Source of the DNA: Symbiodinium natans
Lineage: Eukaryota > Sar > Dinophyceae > Suessiales > Symbiodiniaceae
NCBI GenBank assembly: GCA_905221605.1
Contig: CAJNDS010002304.1
Span: forward strand, 374,001 to 438,000
Direction: 5' to 3'
DNA: 64,000 bases
The notes beneath the pieces were generated by a model. That model did not search any database, had not been told where the DNA came from, and was given only the letters and a program-made list of their open reading frames with translations. Numbering within the stretch: position 1 is the stretch's first letter; the number at the start of each line of letters is the position of its first letter. Shown piece by piece: positions 8,813 through 18,893 of this stretch. The position numbers and the translations under genes are program-made.

Positions 8813-10441
8813 TTACTGAGTCAGGCGAAGCATACCACCTGGGAGGCCGAAGCTGTTGCCCACAACGAGCTCCAACGCCTCGGCCTTCTTCCAGTTGGAG
8901 CCTGCACTCTTGGCCTTCTGAATCGCCATGATGCGCTGCGCAATCACGTCCATTGCCGTCTCTAAGTCCCCCACGTTGATCATGTCCATGATGTAGCTCA
9001 AAGTCGCCACCTCCCTGAGGTCTCGGGTCTCTGTGAGTCCCGTTGAGCCGGCGGCCCATTGGGACACATTGACTTTGCGGAGCTGAGAGGTCTTGGTGAC
9101 ACTTCCGTGTAGCAACTTCTGATGCACCATGGACAAAAAGTACGCGCTCAGAGCGCCCGGATGCTTGGCAGCGAAGGTTAGGAGCTCTCCACGCGCTTTG
9201 AACCTTTGTGCTTCCAATCGGCGAAGCTCCTCCGGCTTCACGCGCTTGGTCTTGCCTTCCTGGCGCCACCGAAGGAAGTCCTCGCTTGCTGACGAGCTGC
9301 TGCTTCCAGACCGGCTTCGCCCAGAGCTGCTGCTGGAGCTCCCTCGTTTCTTCTTCTTGCTCTTCTTGCTCTTGTCCTTCTTTTTCTTCTTCTTGGCTTT
9401 CTTGTCCGTCTCCCCTTTTGCTCGGCCGATCTCCAACTTGATGCCCTCCATCAGCCGTGCCAGCTCGTCTGGCGTGGTCTGCGGCTCCTGAGCGTTGAAG
9501 CCGAGAGCCCCTGCAGCCCCGGGGTTTGCCACCCCCCCTGCGACCACTCCAGCGTTGCCGCCCACAGGCAGCAAGCCGGCCCCTGCTCCCATGGAAGTCA
9601 CCGGATACATCAAAGTGGGGAGAGCTGCCGCTGGCTGACCTGCAGCGATGTGCCCCGGCGCCAAGCCATCTTGCACAACTCGAGCCGCAATTTGCCTGGC
9701 CTCTTCCATCAAGCCAGGAAACTCGGCCAGTCCACACGTCCACTTGACATGTGCCGCGGGAGGTACACACATCCAATTGACCATATGATCTGGCACGCCG
9801 GCTGGCGGTACGCGGACATGGGCCGGGCTGGCTACAGGGATGACATGGTTGCCAGCCGCCAACCTGACCACGACCCACGCCCAGCTGCTTCCATCGGCCG
9901 TAGTGGTCAGCCCAACATGCTCGGCGTGCTGTGGCACGCTGGCACAAATCAGGATCTCGTCGTACTCCGCACCTCGAGCCAAGAGCACGAACTGTCCAAC
10001 GACATTGGGCGCCACACCAGCAGGCACCATTGCGCCTGCTCCTGCCGCTCCAGCTGCCGCCATTGCTGTAGCGGTGCGTCGACTCCGATGTGATGATGTT
10101 TGAGCGGTTCCTGGTATCACCCAGGGTTCGCGCCACTTTCCCTTCTTGAAAGGAGTTGTTGTCCAAACAACTCGATCCCTCCCCCAGGTGAGCCAGCAAT
10201 GCCCCACTGCACACGTGACGAGTGTGATCACCAGTGTATAGCAACAGACCCAATGAAAGGAGGAAGCCACTGATCCAGCGACACTGCCCACAGACCCTTT
10301 CAGCGTAGCGCATGCACCAATTATCCCAGTCCAGAGATGTTGGGCAGCAAGACCGACGGCCCCCAGTATCGTGTGAATCAAATGAAAGAGATAGGAAAGA
10401 GCGACCAAATTCACCGTTGCATGCGTCTTCTCTAAATGCAT
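8813..10441 (-). CDS. Gag-like ORF1 of the retroelement
   Basis: A 542-aa ORF with ATG at 10441, just inside repeat A1. Residues about 10-80 hold hydrophobic segments (for example FHWVCCYTLVITLVTCAVG) that look membrane-inserting, which is odd for a nucleocapsid protein. The middle is Ala/Gly/Pro-rich. About residues 345-400 form a Lys-run and Ser/Arg linker (KKAKKKKKKDKSKKSKKKKR, then SSSSSSGRSRSGSSSSS). The C-terminal ~140 residues are mostly helical and resemble capsid-like regions of other dinoflagellate retroelements. The gag role is inferred from position before RT, not from a sequence family. Confidence 0.65.
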   Translation of the reverse strand: MHLEKTHATVNLVALSYLFHLIHTILGAVGLAAQHLWTGIIGACATLKGSVGSVAGSVASSFHWVCCYTLVITLVTCAVGHCWLTWGRDRVVWTTTPFKKGKWREPWVIPGTAQTSSHRSRRTATAMAAAGAAGAGAMVPAGVAPNVVGQFVLLARGAEYDEILICASVPQHAEHVGLTTTADGSSWAWVVVRLAAGNHVIPVASPAHVRVPPAGVPDHMVNWMCVPPAAHVKWTCGLAEFPGLMEEARQIAARVVQDGLAPGHIAAGQPAAALPTLMYPVTSMGAGAGLLPVGGNAGVVAGGVANPGAAGALGFNAQEPQTTPDELARLMEGIKLEIGRAKGETDKKAKKKKKKDKSKKSKKKKRGSSSSSSGRSRSGSSSSSASEDFLRWRQEGKTKRVKPEELRRLEAQRFKARGELLTFAAKHPGALSAYFLSMVHQKLLHGSVTKTSQLRKVNVSQWAAGSTGLTETRDLREVATLSYIMDMINVGDLETAMDVIAQRIMAIQKAKSAGSNWKKAEALELVVGNSFGLPGGMLRLTQ

Positions 10442-10461
10442 GCTGGCTCGGATGGGGACTT

Positions 10462-10555
10462 GAGCGAAAAATGGCCCGGCATGTCAATCAGACAGAGCCT
10501 GGGCTTCAATGTTGACTGACCCTTTCGCAAAACAAGCAGGAAAACCTTAGACCAT
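10462..10555 (-). repeat. Split direct repeat A1 (5' end of element)
   Basis: A 94 bp segment running from GAGCGAAAAATGG to TTAGACCAT on the plus strand. It is essentially identical to 4619-4712. The gag-like ORF starts about 20 bp inside it. Confidence 0.9.
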
Positions 10556-10578
10556 ACATGTATATGATATACACATAT

Positions 10579-13500
10579 CTAAGCGCTGCCATCTTCGTAT
10601 AGGTCATCTGAGGCCGCCTGGCCGGCGCCGTTGACCTTGGGGAACCAGAGGGGCGTCCGGCGGCTCAGGGGGCTCTCCTGGCCACCCTGGAGGCTACACA
10701 GGGGGATGGCTTCGCCGGAGTTCATGGGGAGCCAAGCATTGAAGTTGGTCTCCTGAGATCCAAGGAAAAAAAGATAAACACGACGTGAAGACGAAATCAT
10801 ATATCATCATATCTACGAATGTTCTCCCCATTTACTTTAGGCAAAAAAAACAAAAAACGAAAAAGCAGTAAAGAAGTGGTACCCTGTGCCACATATCACG
10901 ACAAGGATGGCAGACAGCCCAAGCGTCACCCAGGTTGATGAAGAATCGCGCTTCGTCGTTGGGGAGGACGGCTTCGCTCCGCATGGCCCGCAAGATAGAG
11001 CTCCAGGACTGGTAGGTGTGTGGTGCACCCCAGGGCCCTGCCAGGCAGAGATCCTCCAGTCCTGGCATCAGAGGCCCCAAGGAAGGAATACTGGTTCCTG
11101 TTACCAGGGGTTTTTTTGGGGGGAGGGGGCTAAAACATGATGCAAGGAATGTTCTTGATTCAAGGGTTGCTGGGGCCTCTTGGGGGCGTTCACTTTTTTG
11201 CAGAATAAGTTGGGATTACCAGCACACTGCTAGCCGCCGTCCTGGAGCCGTGGACAGCTTGGCCGCGTAGCCAGCGCCAAACTTCGAGGAGGGCTCGGGA
11301 AAAACGCCAAGAAACTTTACCAACTCTTTGCCCCATCCTTAGTTGTGCAGGAAAACCTTGGGCACAGCAAAATTCTGGATTCTGGATGCTTAACTCATGC
11401 TTAACCAAACCGACACCTAGTGTGTCTCGGCCGTCACGGACAGATGCCCTGTGCACAGCTCGCGGCGCATGGTCCACAAAACAGACGGTTCCGTAGCTGC
11501 GTCTGAGGTGCCACCGTTGACGGTCCAGGCACTAAAGCAGTTTAGCACGGCCGTGCCACCCCTTTGGCAAAATCTTGAGAGCGTAGCCTGCCATGGACAC
11601 AGTCGGTGGGCCAGTCTTAGTCAAGTCTCAAACCCCTATCTTCTGCAAGCTTCGTAGGGACCCGATACTAGCCAGATGGCCTGCTCCGCAGCACTCAGTG
11701 CCCTTTTCGCACCGGTTGTGTGGAGGAAAACGAGGTCGGCCGTCTCCAGGATAGCATCGGAGAGCTCAGGAACGGACCGAAACTGCACCTGGAAGAGCGC
11801 CGTAGTTGCCGCTCTGGCGGCAGAAAAGCCTGACCACCTGCACGGACATGCACAGATCACTACAGATTGCCGCCCATGGCTTCTGTAACACCTTCCTGGA
11901 CCCATCTGGTCCCCAAGACGAGACATGACGAGAGGCCCGAGGCGCCCGAGGCCCGCGCTCGCAGAAACTGCCGTCCGCACAGCGTTCCAAGTTCAAGGAC
12001 ACGATCGTGAGAGACGGCCTTCCAAACAAACACACTGCTTTGCGCACAATCTCACGAGCTCGGTCGAGTCGAGGATGGATTTCCTGATTCCTGGACAACA
12101 AGCACAGTCTACTGATTCTTACTTGCTCATGGCCCGGCATGGAGTTGGGCATCCTTCTGCTCTCTCTACAAGCACTCTCCGACTTTTGATGTGAGTAGTG
12201 GGTTCCAATGCTCAAGAACCGCAAGCCAATTTGCTGCTTAGGGTACCCAGCTGCCCAACCCCCTTTTCCTGGCCTCGCATCCCGCCATGCCACGCAGGGA
12301 CAACGGCGGAAGGCACCCCTGAAGATCCGACGTCTAAACTGCTTCGCTCAGCACGACGACTGACAGAGGCGCCAGATATCGAAGGACATTTTAAGTGGAG
12401 GCTGAGGGTGTCCAATGGGTTTCTATCGAGGAGACGTGCAGTATGTTTGGTCTGCTCACTCGCAACACCTGAGGAAACTGCTTCTTTTGAAAGCAGGAGT
12501 CTGCCAATGATTTCATGACTGTTTCAGCCACAATATGATATGGACGACTGAACTTAGGAAGCCAAGGGGCCGCCGCTGAGCCCAGAAGAGCCTCTTGCAG
12601 CGGCTGCACTCCGGCTGCGCTAGGGCCCGGTAGCGCGAGGCACCACCCCAGTCCTGGGACTATGAAGGCTGTGCCGCGTTTCTGCTTGTGGGGTTCCGAT
12701 TAAGATTCCCTTTGTCCCTCCGTTCAACCGCAGGCTTCCTGGAGGAAGTCTCTCAGGAGAAGCTGCATCCAGCGGCCTTGCACCAGCACGTCCGCCTTGC
12801 AACGACAGAGGAAAAGACACCACGCCGAAACCGCAAATGGTGCACGCCATGGTGTCACTCGAGCAAGGCGTAAGCTGAAGAGCCTGGACAAGACGACTGC
12901 TAGTGATATAAGAGCCCATTGAACCCTGTCTTGACGAACTACCTCGAGGGAGCGCGAGCGGAACCCAAGGCAATGTTTAAGCTCCAGCAAAAGTGATCCA
13001 GAGGAGTTTGCGCAGTGGTGACCCCCCCCCCCTCTCCTTCGACGGATCCCGACCCGCGATTGTTCCCAAAAAACTCCAAAGCTGTGCAGGCCTTCAGCCT
13101 CAGTGGCCTCCGAGAAAACTCTCTGAAAGAACCATCGGCATTGTGTTTTCTTGCCGGCCGGTGGGTGGGCGCAGGAGCTCAGGGGCTCTTTTGCTCGAAG
13201 TATCTCGAAGTCTTCCAGACGCTAGGGTGCGGGGGTAAGGCTTCCAGACACTACGTTGCGGGTGTAAGGCTGTACTTTCTTTGGCCGAGACCTTCTCAAT
13301 TGAGACAAGTTCGCCATGGTCAAGCAGCATATCGGGTGGGGCGGTGTTTTCCACTCGGACCCTGCGAAGTTTTGGGGTGTCGTCAGAATATTTCGGGTTC
13401 TGTGCCTGGCAAACCCTAAACCCTAAACCCCAAACCCCAAACCCCAAACCTCAACAGGTTTTAGCGGCGGTCCGCCTCCCGCCAGAACCTGCAGGCGGTC

Positions 13501-13691
13501 TGCAGCTTCGCAAGCTCGTGGGCGTCTGCGCGGGAGATCACGGGAATGAGAACCGCTCGGAAGTCCGCGGTTTCCATGGCACCTGCGTAGGGCATCGGAC
13601 AGTTGTCTGCTGTTGTTGCTGAAGCTGCTACAGCTAGCGGGCTGTTGTCGTTGTGTTTTGTCATCGTTGCCCTTGTCCGTGTCGTCGTCAT
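10579..13691 (-). CDS. Unidentified multi-exon gene
   Basis: Several exons obey the donor GC/GT and acceptor AG|G rule. The last exon, 10752-10579, is 58 codons including the stop, contains NSGEAIPLCSLQ and ends YEDGSA. The exon before it, 11061-10883, ends WHR before a GT donor and contains LPNDEARFFINLGDAWAVC. An exon at 11788-11681 reads VQFRSVPELSDAILETADLV and ends AAEQ before a GC donor. Less certain exons lie near 12600-12480 (FSRPYHIVAETVMKSLADSC) and 13370-13270 (VRVENTAPPDMLLDHGELV). The latter can be joined by a GT-AG intron containing a CCCTAAA tract to an upstream exon near 13600-13480 (RADAHELAKLQTAC). I recognise no domain. Exons between these pieces are missing, so the limits are approximate. 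Confidence 0.5.
13418..13455. repeat. Interstitial telomere-like repeat (CCCTAAA/CCCCAAA)
   Basis: About five heptamers, CCCTAAA grading into CCCCAAA. They lie in what the splice sites suggest is an intron of the unidentified gene at 10.6-13.7 kb. Confidence 0.85.
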
Positions 13692-13774
13692 CGTCGTTGT
13701 CGTTCTGTTGGCGGTGTGGTTGTGGTAGTGTTGTTTGTGGCGGGTTGTGGCTCGTGGGTGTGATTGTCGTCAAA

Positions 13775-15930
13775 AACTAGATCAGAGCTGACAGAGGGTT
13801 CGTACTGCACCTTCCTTTCGGAAATTCGCTGCAGGGCAAAAGAACTTTCGAACATGTCTTTAAGTCTTGCTTGCTTATTGCTTGGCTTGTTGGGTCCGCG
13901 GGGTTCGTTTGTTGCTAGGGTTTCTTGCCGTCGAAATGCTCGAACAGTCGGCAGAGATCGCGTTCCACTGACTACTTCTTATGGTGCATCTCTCGGCATG
14001 TGAACTGTCGATCAAACGCATCACAGCCGAATGTGCCCACGCCCCCGCTCCCTCTCCCCTCTGCGCCTGAGGGCTCCATGGGCCGATAAGAAATGGTAGT
14101 GCCAACGTAAATGCGCTGCAGTCGCTTGGGACTACTGACTGGAAAATGCCCGAACATGCTCAACTTCAATGATCTCGATGCACGAAGGCTTGGTTGACTT
14201 TGATCCATGTCTCGCAAAGTCTTGAGGCCACAGTTCTTTAGGCGATCATGCATGACGAAGCCCTTTCACAATGCTCCTCTGGCAACACCCTGCATGTCCG
14301 GCACAGCCCCGCAACGCAACTGATTTAGCTCCCCCTGTTTTCAACGGACATCCGAGGATTGGAGCCTGTCAGACGCTCACTGCTTGCCACCCTTTCGTGA
14401 GCCCTTGCCTGCCAAGTCCACTAAGCAACCACCGATGCAAAGGCTCTTGGACTCTTGGGGCACACCGGACCTTTTCCTGCTTTGCCTTTGCCGGATTTGC
14501 CTTTGCCATCCTGGCACTCTTAGCACGCCGAGCGGAGGATCCCCCAAAAAAGGGCAAGGCCTTGCTTTTTCCCTTTCCATCCTCCCATGACGAGACAACA
14601 CAGGCTCATTAGCAGCTTGACTGCTGGAAGTTGGGAGTGCCAAGCCAACATAAGCTAACTGTCCTTGCCGCCTTTGTGATTCTTGCCGTAGCCCTTCCCC
14701 TTGCCTTTGTCCTGGCCAGGCTTCATGGCGCACACGCTGCTTGCGCGTCAGGGCGAGAGAGGAAGCCTAGTCAGCCCCTCTCGCAATATCCGCCCTCAAA
14801 ACGGCCTGCGCACGCATCTCTAACTGTGACAGCGCCGCCTGCCGCGCGCATCACTGCACCATGGCACCGCTGCTCAAACGGGGGATGTAGGTACAGCAGG
14901 GTGCTCAGCAGCAGATGACGGCTGTGCTAAGCCCTGGGCCTTCTTCAGGAAGTCTTCCTGTAGAGGGCAGCGGGGAGCACTGCGTGCTTGCACTCTGCCG
15001 CCAACGCTGTCTGAAACCTCAACCCAAGCAGGTTCGCTCCTCCTCCTCCCCTCCGACGTGTGTAACGGGCAGGCCTTATATCTTCACAAGACTTTACGAC
15101 TCGCTTGAAGTTGATCATTCCTGCAGGCAACATTAGCAGACGAAACCCTGGAAGAGGCACAAACCGGGAACCTGACGTACGGTAACCGACTGTTCCACGG
15201 AGCTTTCGTCGTCCTGCAGGGAAATCAGCATACGCTGTCGCTTCACTTCTGGCATTTGGCCCGTTCACAGCCTTCTTTGGCATGGCACGGTAAGATTCCA
15301 ACAAGGGTGACTTTTCTGCTGGCTTGTGCGTCGCTCAGAACTCTCTCTCGAAGGATGGTGTGCACTGCGCCATGTGCTAAAGCAGCGGTGCAGGAAGCGA
15401 TTCGATCCAAGGGTGATCGACTGCTAAGGGTTCGAGCCGTTCTGCTGTCGCATACCAAGTACGCACGGTCGAACCAGGATACCCCTTGAATTCTCAGTGA
15501 CCACTCTGGGACACTTTGACGGTCAGAGCTTCCAGGTGAATGCCCAGATACCGATCCGTCACATTTGGACCCCGATGACGCTTCAGGCCTCCAGAGCAGA
15601 ATTTCTAGGCACATTGTCAAAAAGGGAGCCGCGCAGTTTCAAAGCCGTGCTGTATAGCTCACCCTCTTTCGCCCCCAGCGCCTTCTTTGGCTGCTGCGGC
15701 GCGGGCTTCTCGGGAAGAACCAAGGCCACGCCCTAACAAGCGGGGAAACTTCTACTGCTAGGAATCAGGGTGCTGACTGGTGATACTCTACGGACAGGAT
15801 GTCTCTATTTTTTTATGTGAAGTACTGAGTCTGCGCCCCATGGGAAGGGCCCCTATGACCTACCAGTGCAGCTTCCCGACCTGAGCTCTTTTATTGCTAG
15901 AATTCTCAGAATAAGACCACTTAGAAGGGC
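13775..15930. other. No recognised gene
   Basis: Overlapping short frames only. Around 14380-14730 the minus strand has Lys/Gly/Ala-rich stretches that could be a low-complexity exon (for example ARMAKANPAKAKQEK), but no splice-consistent model emerged. Confidence 0.4.
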
Positions 15931-16181
15931 TGCTAGGTTGCTAAGATGAGGGCTGTGAAGATGCAACACACACAATTCCTGGAAGTTTGGCGCAAGGGTC
16001 TGGAGGCTTGGCGTATCCTGAACCAAAGATGCCGAAAGCATCCAAAGGCCGTACCATGAAACAACCTGGGTTTAGAAGGTTCAAAGTTAGGGTTTCTTCC
16101 CCTCCTGCACAGCTGGGGCGAGTCCGCAACGCAGGGCGATTTCGAGTCCGACCGGTTTCGGGCGCACCCTTGCCTGCGCAA

Positions 16182-16970
16182 TGACGCGATCGAAGCGGTC
16201 GAAGGCCGTGGACAGCGACTCAGCAGCGGATGCCAGGAAGTCGGTGTCGTTATCCTGGCACCCCTGTTTGACCCTATACTCGCTTAAAGGGCACTTTTTT
16301 TCGTCAGGGCTCTGTGAGCTGCCAAGAAGGCGTGACCCTTGCAAAAGATAGCTGCCCGACACAAAGCCTCGCAAACTTGTGGAGCATCTGACTAAAGCAT
16401 CTAGCAGATCACCGGAATCTGACCTCCTTGCTTTGTCGCAACACAAAAATGCCTGTACCCACCGGAGCACCAACTACAGCTAGAGTCAGCACACGGAGCG
16501 TCTCTGCTGGAGGAGCCAACGGCGCTTCGGGCCGGGAAGACCCTCAACTACCCTGAACGAGACAAGCCTCACGGATGATCTGCTTGCCGTGCTTCGTGTT
16601 TGTGAGCTCCTTCTGGAGTGACAGCAGTCGTGGCTTTGGGTTTGGCCGCACCACAACACCATCAATCAAGTACAAAACTGCACAAAGCTGCGGCAAGTCA
16701 GGTCTGGTCCTTCTGCAGACCCACTGCCGAAACAAGGGTAATCAGGTCAAGCATGATCTCCAGCGACCCCCTCGCAACCAACTCCGGGGCACATTCAGAT
16801 GCCGTGCTGACATGAACTACCATGGCCCCATCAGTATGCTTGCCGATGCCTGAGTTTCAACGACGCCAGATGAGGATCGGGGTGCAGTCAGCAGCTGACG
16901 GCCGAAACGGCTCACAAGAGCCAGAACATGAGCCACGGCGGCAGCTACAAACCGTTTACGTCCGGAGACC
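16182..16970 (-). CDS. Exon-like pieces of an unidentified gene
   Basis: The clearest piece is 16251-16182: acceptor CAG|GAT, peptide DNDTDFLASAAESLSTAFDR and onward to VIAQ, then a CAG|GC donor. Other protein-like stretches on the same strand are near 16440-16340 (SGDLLDALVRCSTSLRGF), 16640-16550 (LLSLQKELTNTKHGKQIIRE) and 16970-16850 (RKRFVAAAVAHVLALVSRF). Their phases could not all be joined. The helical composition gives no family. Confidence 0.35.
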
Positions 16971-18893
16971 TCTTTAGGGATGGCTTTGCTGGTTTGGCAT
17001 GCGAACCTCAACCCTGGGCTCAGGGCTCCTCTGCTGGAGGCTCCAGCTCCATGTTGCGAACCGTCGTGGCCTGTCAAGCAAATAGCAGCCCTGGCCCCAC
17101 TTTTGGGTGGGCTGCGGCTTGCTATTTGTACAGGAAGTCCTACACAGCGTGGCTTGATTCTGAGACACGCCTCCGGCTTGTCCGCTTGGGCAGGGGCACT
17201 TTCACCGGCCTGTCCCACCACCTCCTCCAGCGACAGATCCTGCGGCTGGCGCTAGGGGAATGGAGGAGTGGATTCCTCCTTCTCATCCCTACCCCTGGGT
17301 TGTTTGCATCCGCCTCCCCCACCGCCTCACGCGCCGGTACCGCAGTGGAGGGTTTGTTTCTTCGGCTGGTAGCGAGAATGGCAGCGCTCCTCTTCTGCTT
17401 TCTCTCTGGCATCGGGCTGCCCTGAAGCTTCAGGCAATTCGGCCAGGGCCATGTCCTTCCATGGTGCAAGCTCACGGACCCCTATGCCCCAAATGCAGGG
17501 TCAAGCCTCGTCGGAGACAGCTGCTTCGGGCACCTCGAGCGGCTCAACAACTTGGGCACCCTGACAAAATCCCAAGCGGCAAAGAACAAAGGCAATGTGC
17601 AGGCGGTCTGGCTTACAGGCTTACACTTGCCTCTTCAGTCGGCTCGGCGTTGGCAACCTCGCAGGTGCACAGCCCATCGGTTCCGCAGGGATTAGACAGA
17701 AAGAAGAGCTCCTTCCTCTTCCACTAACATCTCCGCACTCGGCACTCTTTTCCGAAGAACTTCGTGAGAAGTGGGTAACAGCAGGACCCGCCTCTGCCCT
17801 TTCCACCCTGGCTCGCTTCCGCCGCTTGCGTCCGTCTGGAGCGCGGCCACTTGGCCAGCACCTCTTCCCGCACTGCTAGGGGGTTTTAGGGCTTCTTAGG
17901 TCTTAGGGGGGTTTTTATGCCACCTGCCTAGCAGCCTCGCAACCGCACTGCAGGGATGCAACGCGTCCATCGTGAGTTTAGGGGTTCAGGGTTTAGGGTT
18001 TTCGTGAGTGCGTCAATGTGACAGGCTACTGGCGCAACACTGACACGAGTCACAGAACGGTCGTTTCTCCTGGCTTCTTTGCGCCCCAGGTCTGTCGCAT
18101 TAGCTGAACTGCTACTACTAGGGCGGCTTCCTCTGAAAGCTGCCCTGAAACATATCGACTGTTCGATGTCTAAGAAAATGCTTCGAAAACGCACAAGATT
18201 TCTGGCCTAAGCAAATTCAAACGTCGGCGCTCGTGACCTGCCCCAAGCTGTTGAGGGCCTCGGCCTGCTTTCTTCAAAACCTCGGTACGGAGGAGCTCCC
18301 GCCAAAACTGACATCATCCTCTCTCTTGAGCTTGTGCCTCATGAAAGGAAAACGGCCTCCTGGTATTTCTTAAAACTGAGATGCCGAGGCACAACAAGGC
18401 CTCAGTGCATGCTGGGGTCCATAAGCTCTTCGTCAGGGACCTCCTCCGCCAAGCACATGATCCCATACCTCGCGCAGCACCAGTTCTCACATGATAAGGC
18501 TAAGCGACTAGCTGCTCAGGTGCGTCTTCCGACAGATCCGGCACGGTGAGGCCAACAAATGCAAAATCTGAGGCGCACCCAAGAAATAGTTCAAATTGCA
18601 ATAACATACTGACTAACAATATCAATACTAATTTTATGAAGTAATAAGATATTAGAAGAAGAAGAAGAAGAATAGAACAGAATTTAATACACTATCACCT
18701 ACATAATATGATCCGATATGGCATAAGAATAATAAGACTAGGAAGAAGAGCCTTATTATACTAATAAGTGCAAGAACACGAATGACAACGATAGCAATAA
18801 TCTTAAGAAACTTTAAAAAAAAAACAAACATAAGCCCCTTGACAATAATAGCACTCATAAAACAAGCATAGAGCCCCTGACAATCTGCGGACC
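16971..18893. other. No recognised gene
   Basis: Open frames in 17.0-17.9 kb overlap on both strands without a family match. Degenerate telomere-like heptamers occur at about 17975-18000 and an AT-rich GAA/AAT-rich run at 18600-18800. Confidence 0.4.

Larger units (their letters stand above)
4397..10555 (-). mobile_element. Ngaro/DIRS-type tyrosine-recombinase retrotransposon
   Basis: On the minus strand the order is: repeat A1 (10555-10462), a gag-like ORF, an RT-RNase H ORF with a methyltransferase-like tail, a broken tyrosine recombinase, then repeats B1 (4906-4711), A2 (4712-4619) and B2 (4591-4397). A1 matches A2 over 94 bp and B1 matches B2 over about 195 bp. This A1-ORFs-B1-A2-B2 arrangement (split direct repeats) together with a YR gene marks the Ngaro/PAT branch of the DIRS order. 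LTR elements have simple long repeats and an integrase instead. No target duplication is seen, as expected for YR insertion; both flanks are TA-rich. The coding part is decayed at the recombinase, so this copy is probably not autonomous. Confidence 0.85.

Noticed and set aside
8808-10487. A single 1577-aa protein from 10487 to 5754
   Set aside because: The part before 8807 overlaps the gag-like ORF in another frame, has no ATG start at 10487 and shows Gly/Arg/Ser-biased composition. ORF2 is taken to begin at ATG 8807.
15360-15450. Possible tRNA (GGTTCGAGCC at 15427)
   Set aside because: No matching A-box or cloverleaf arms could be drawn around it.
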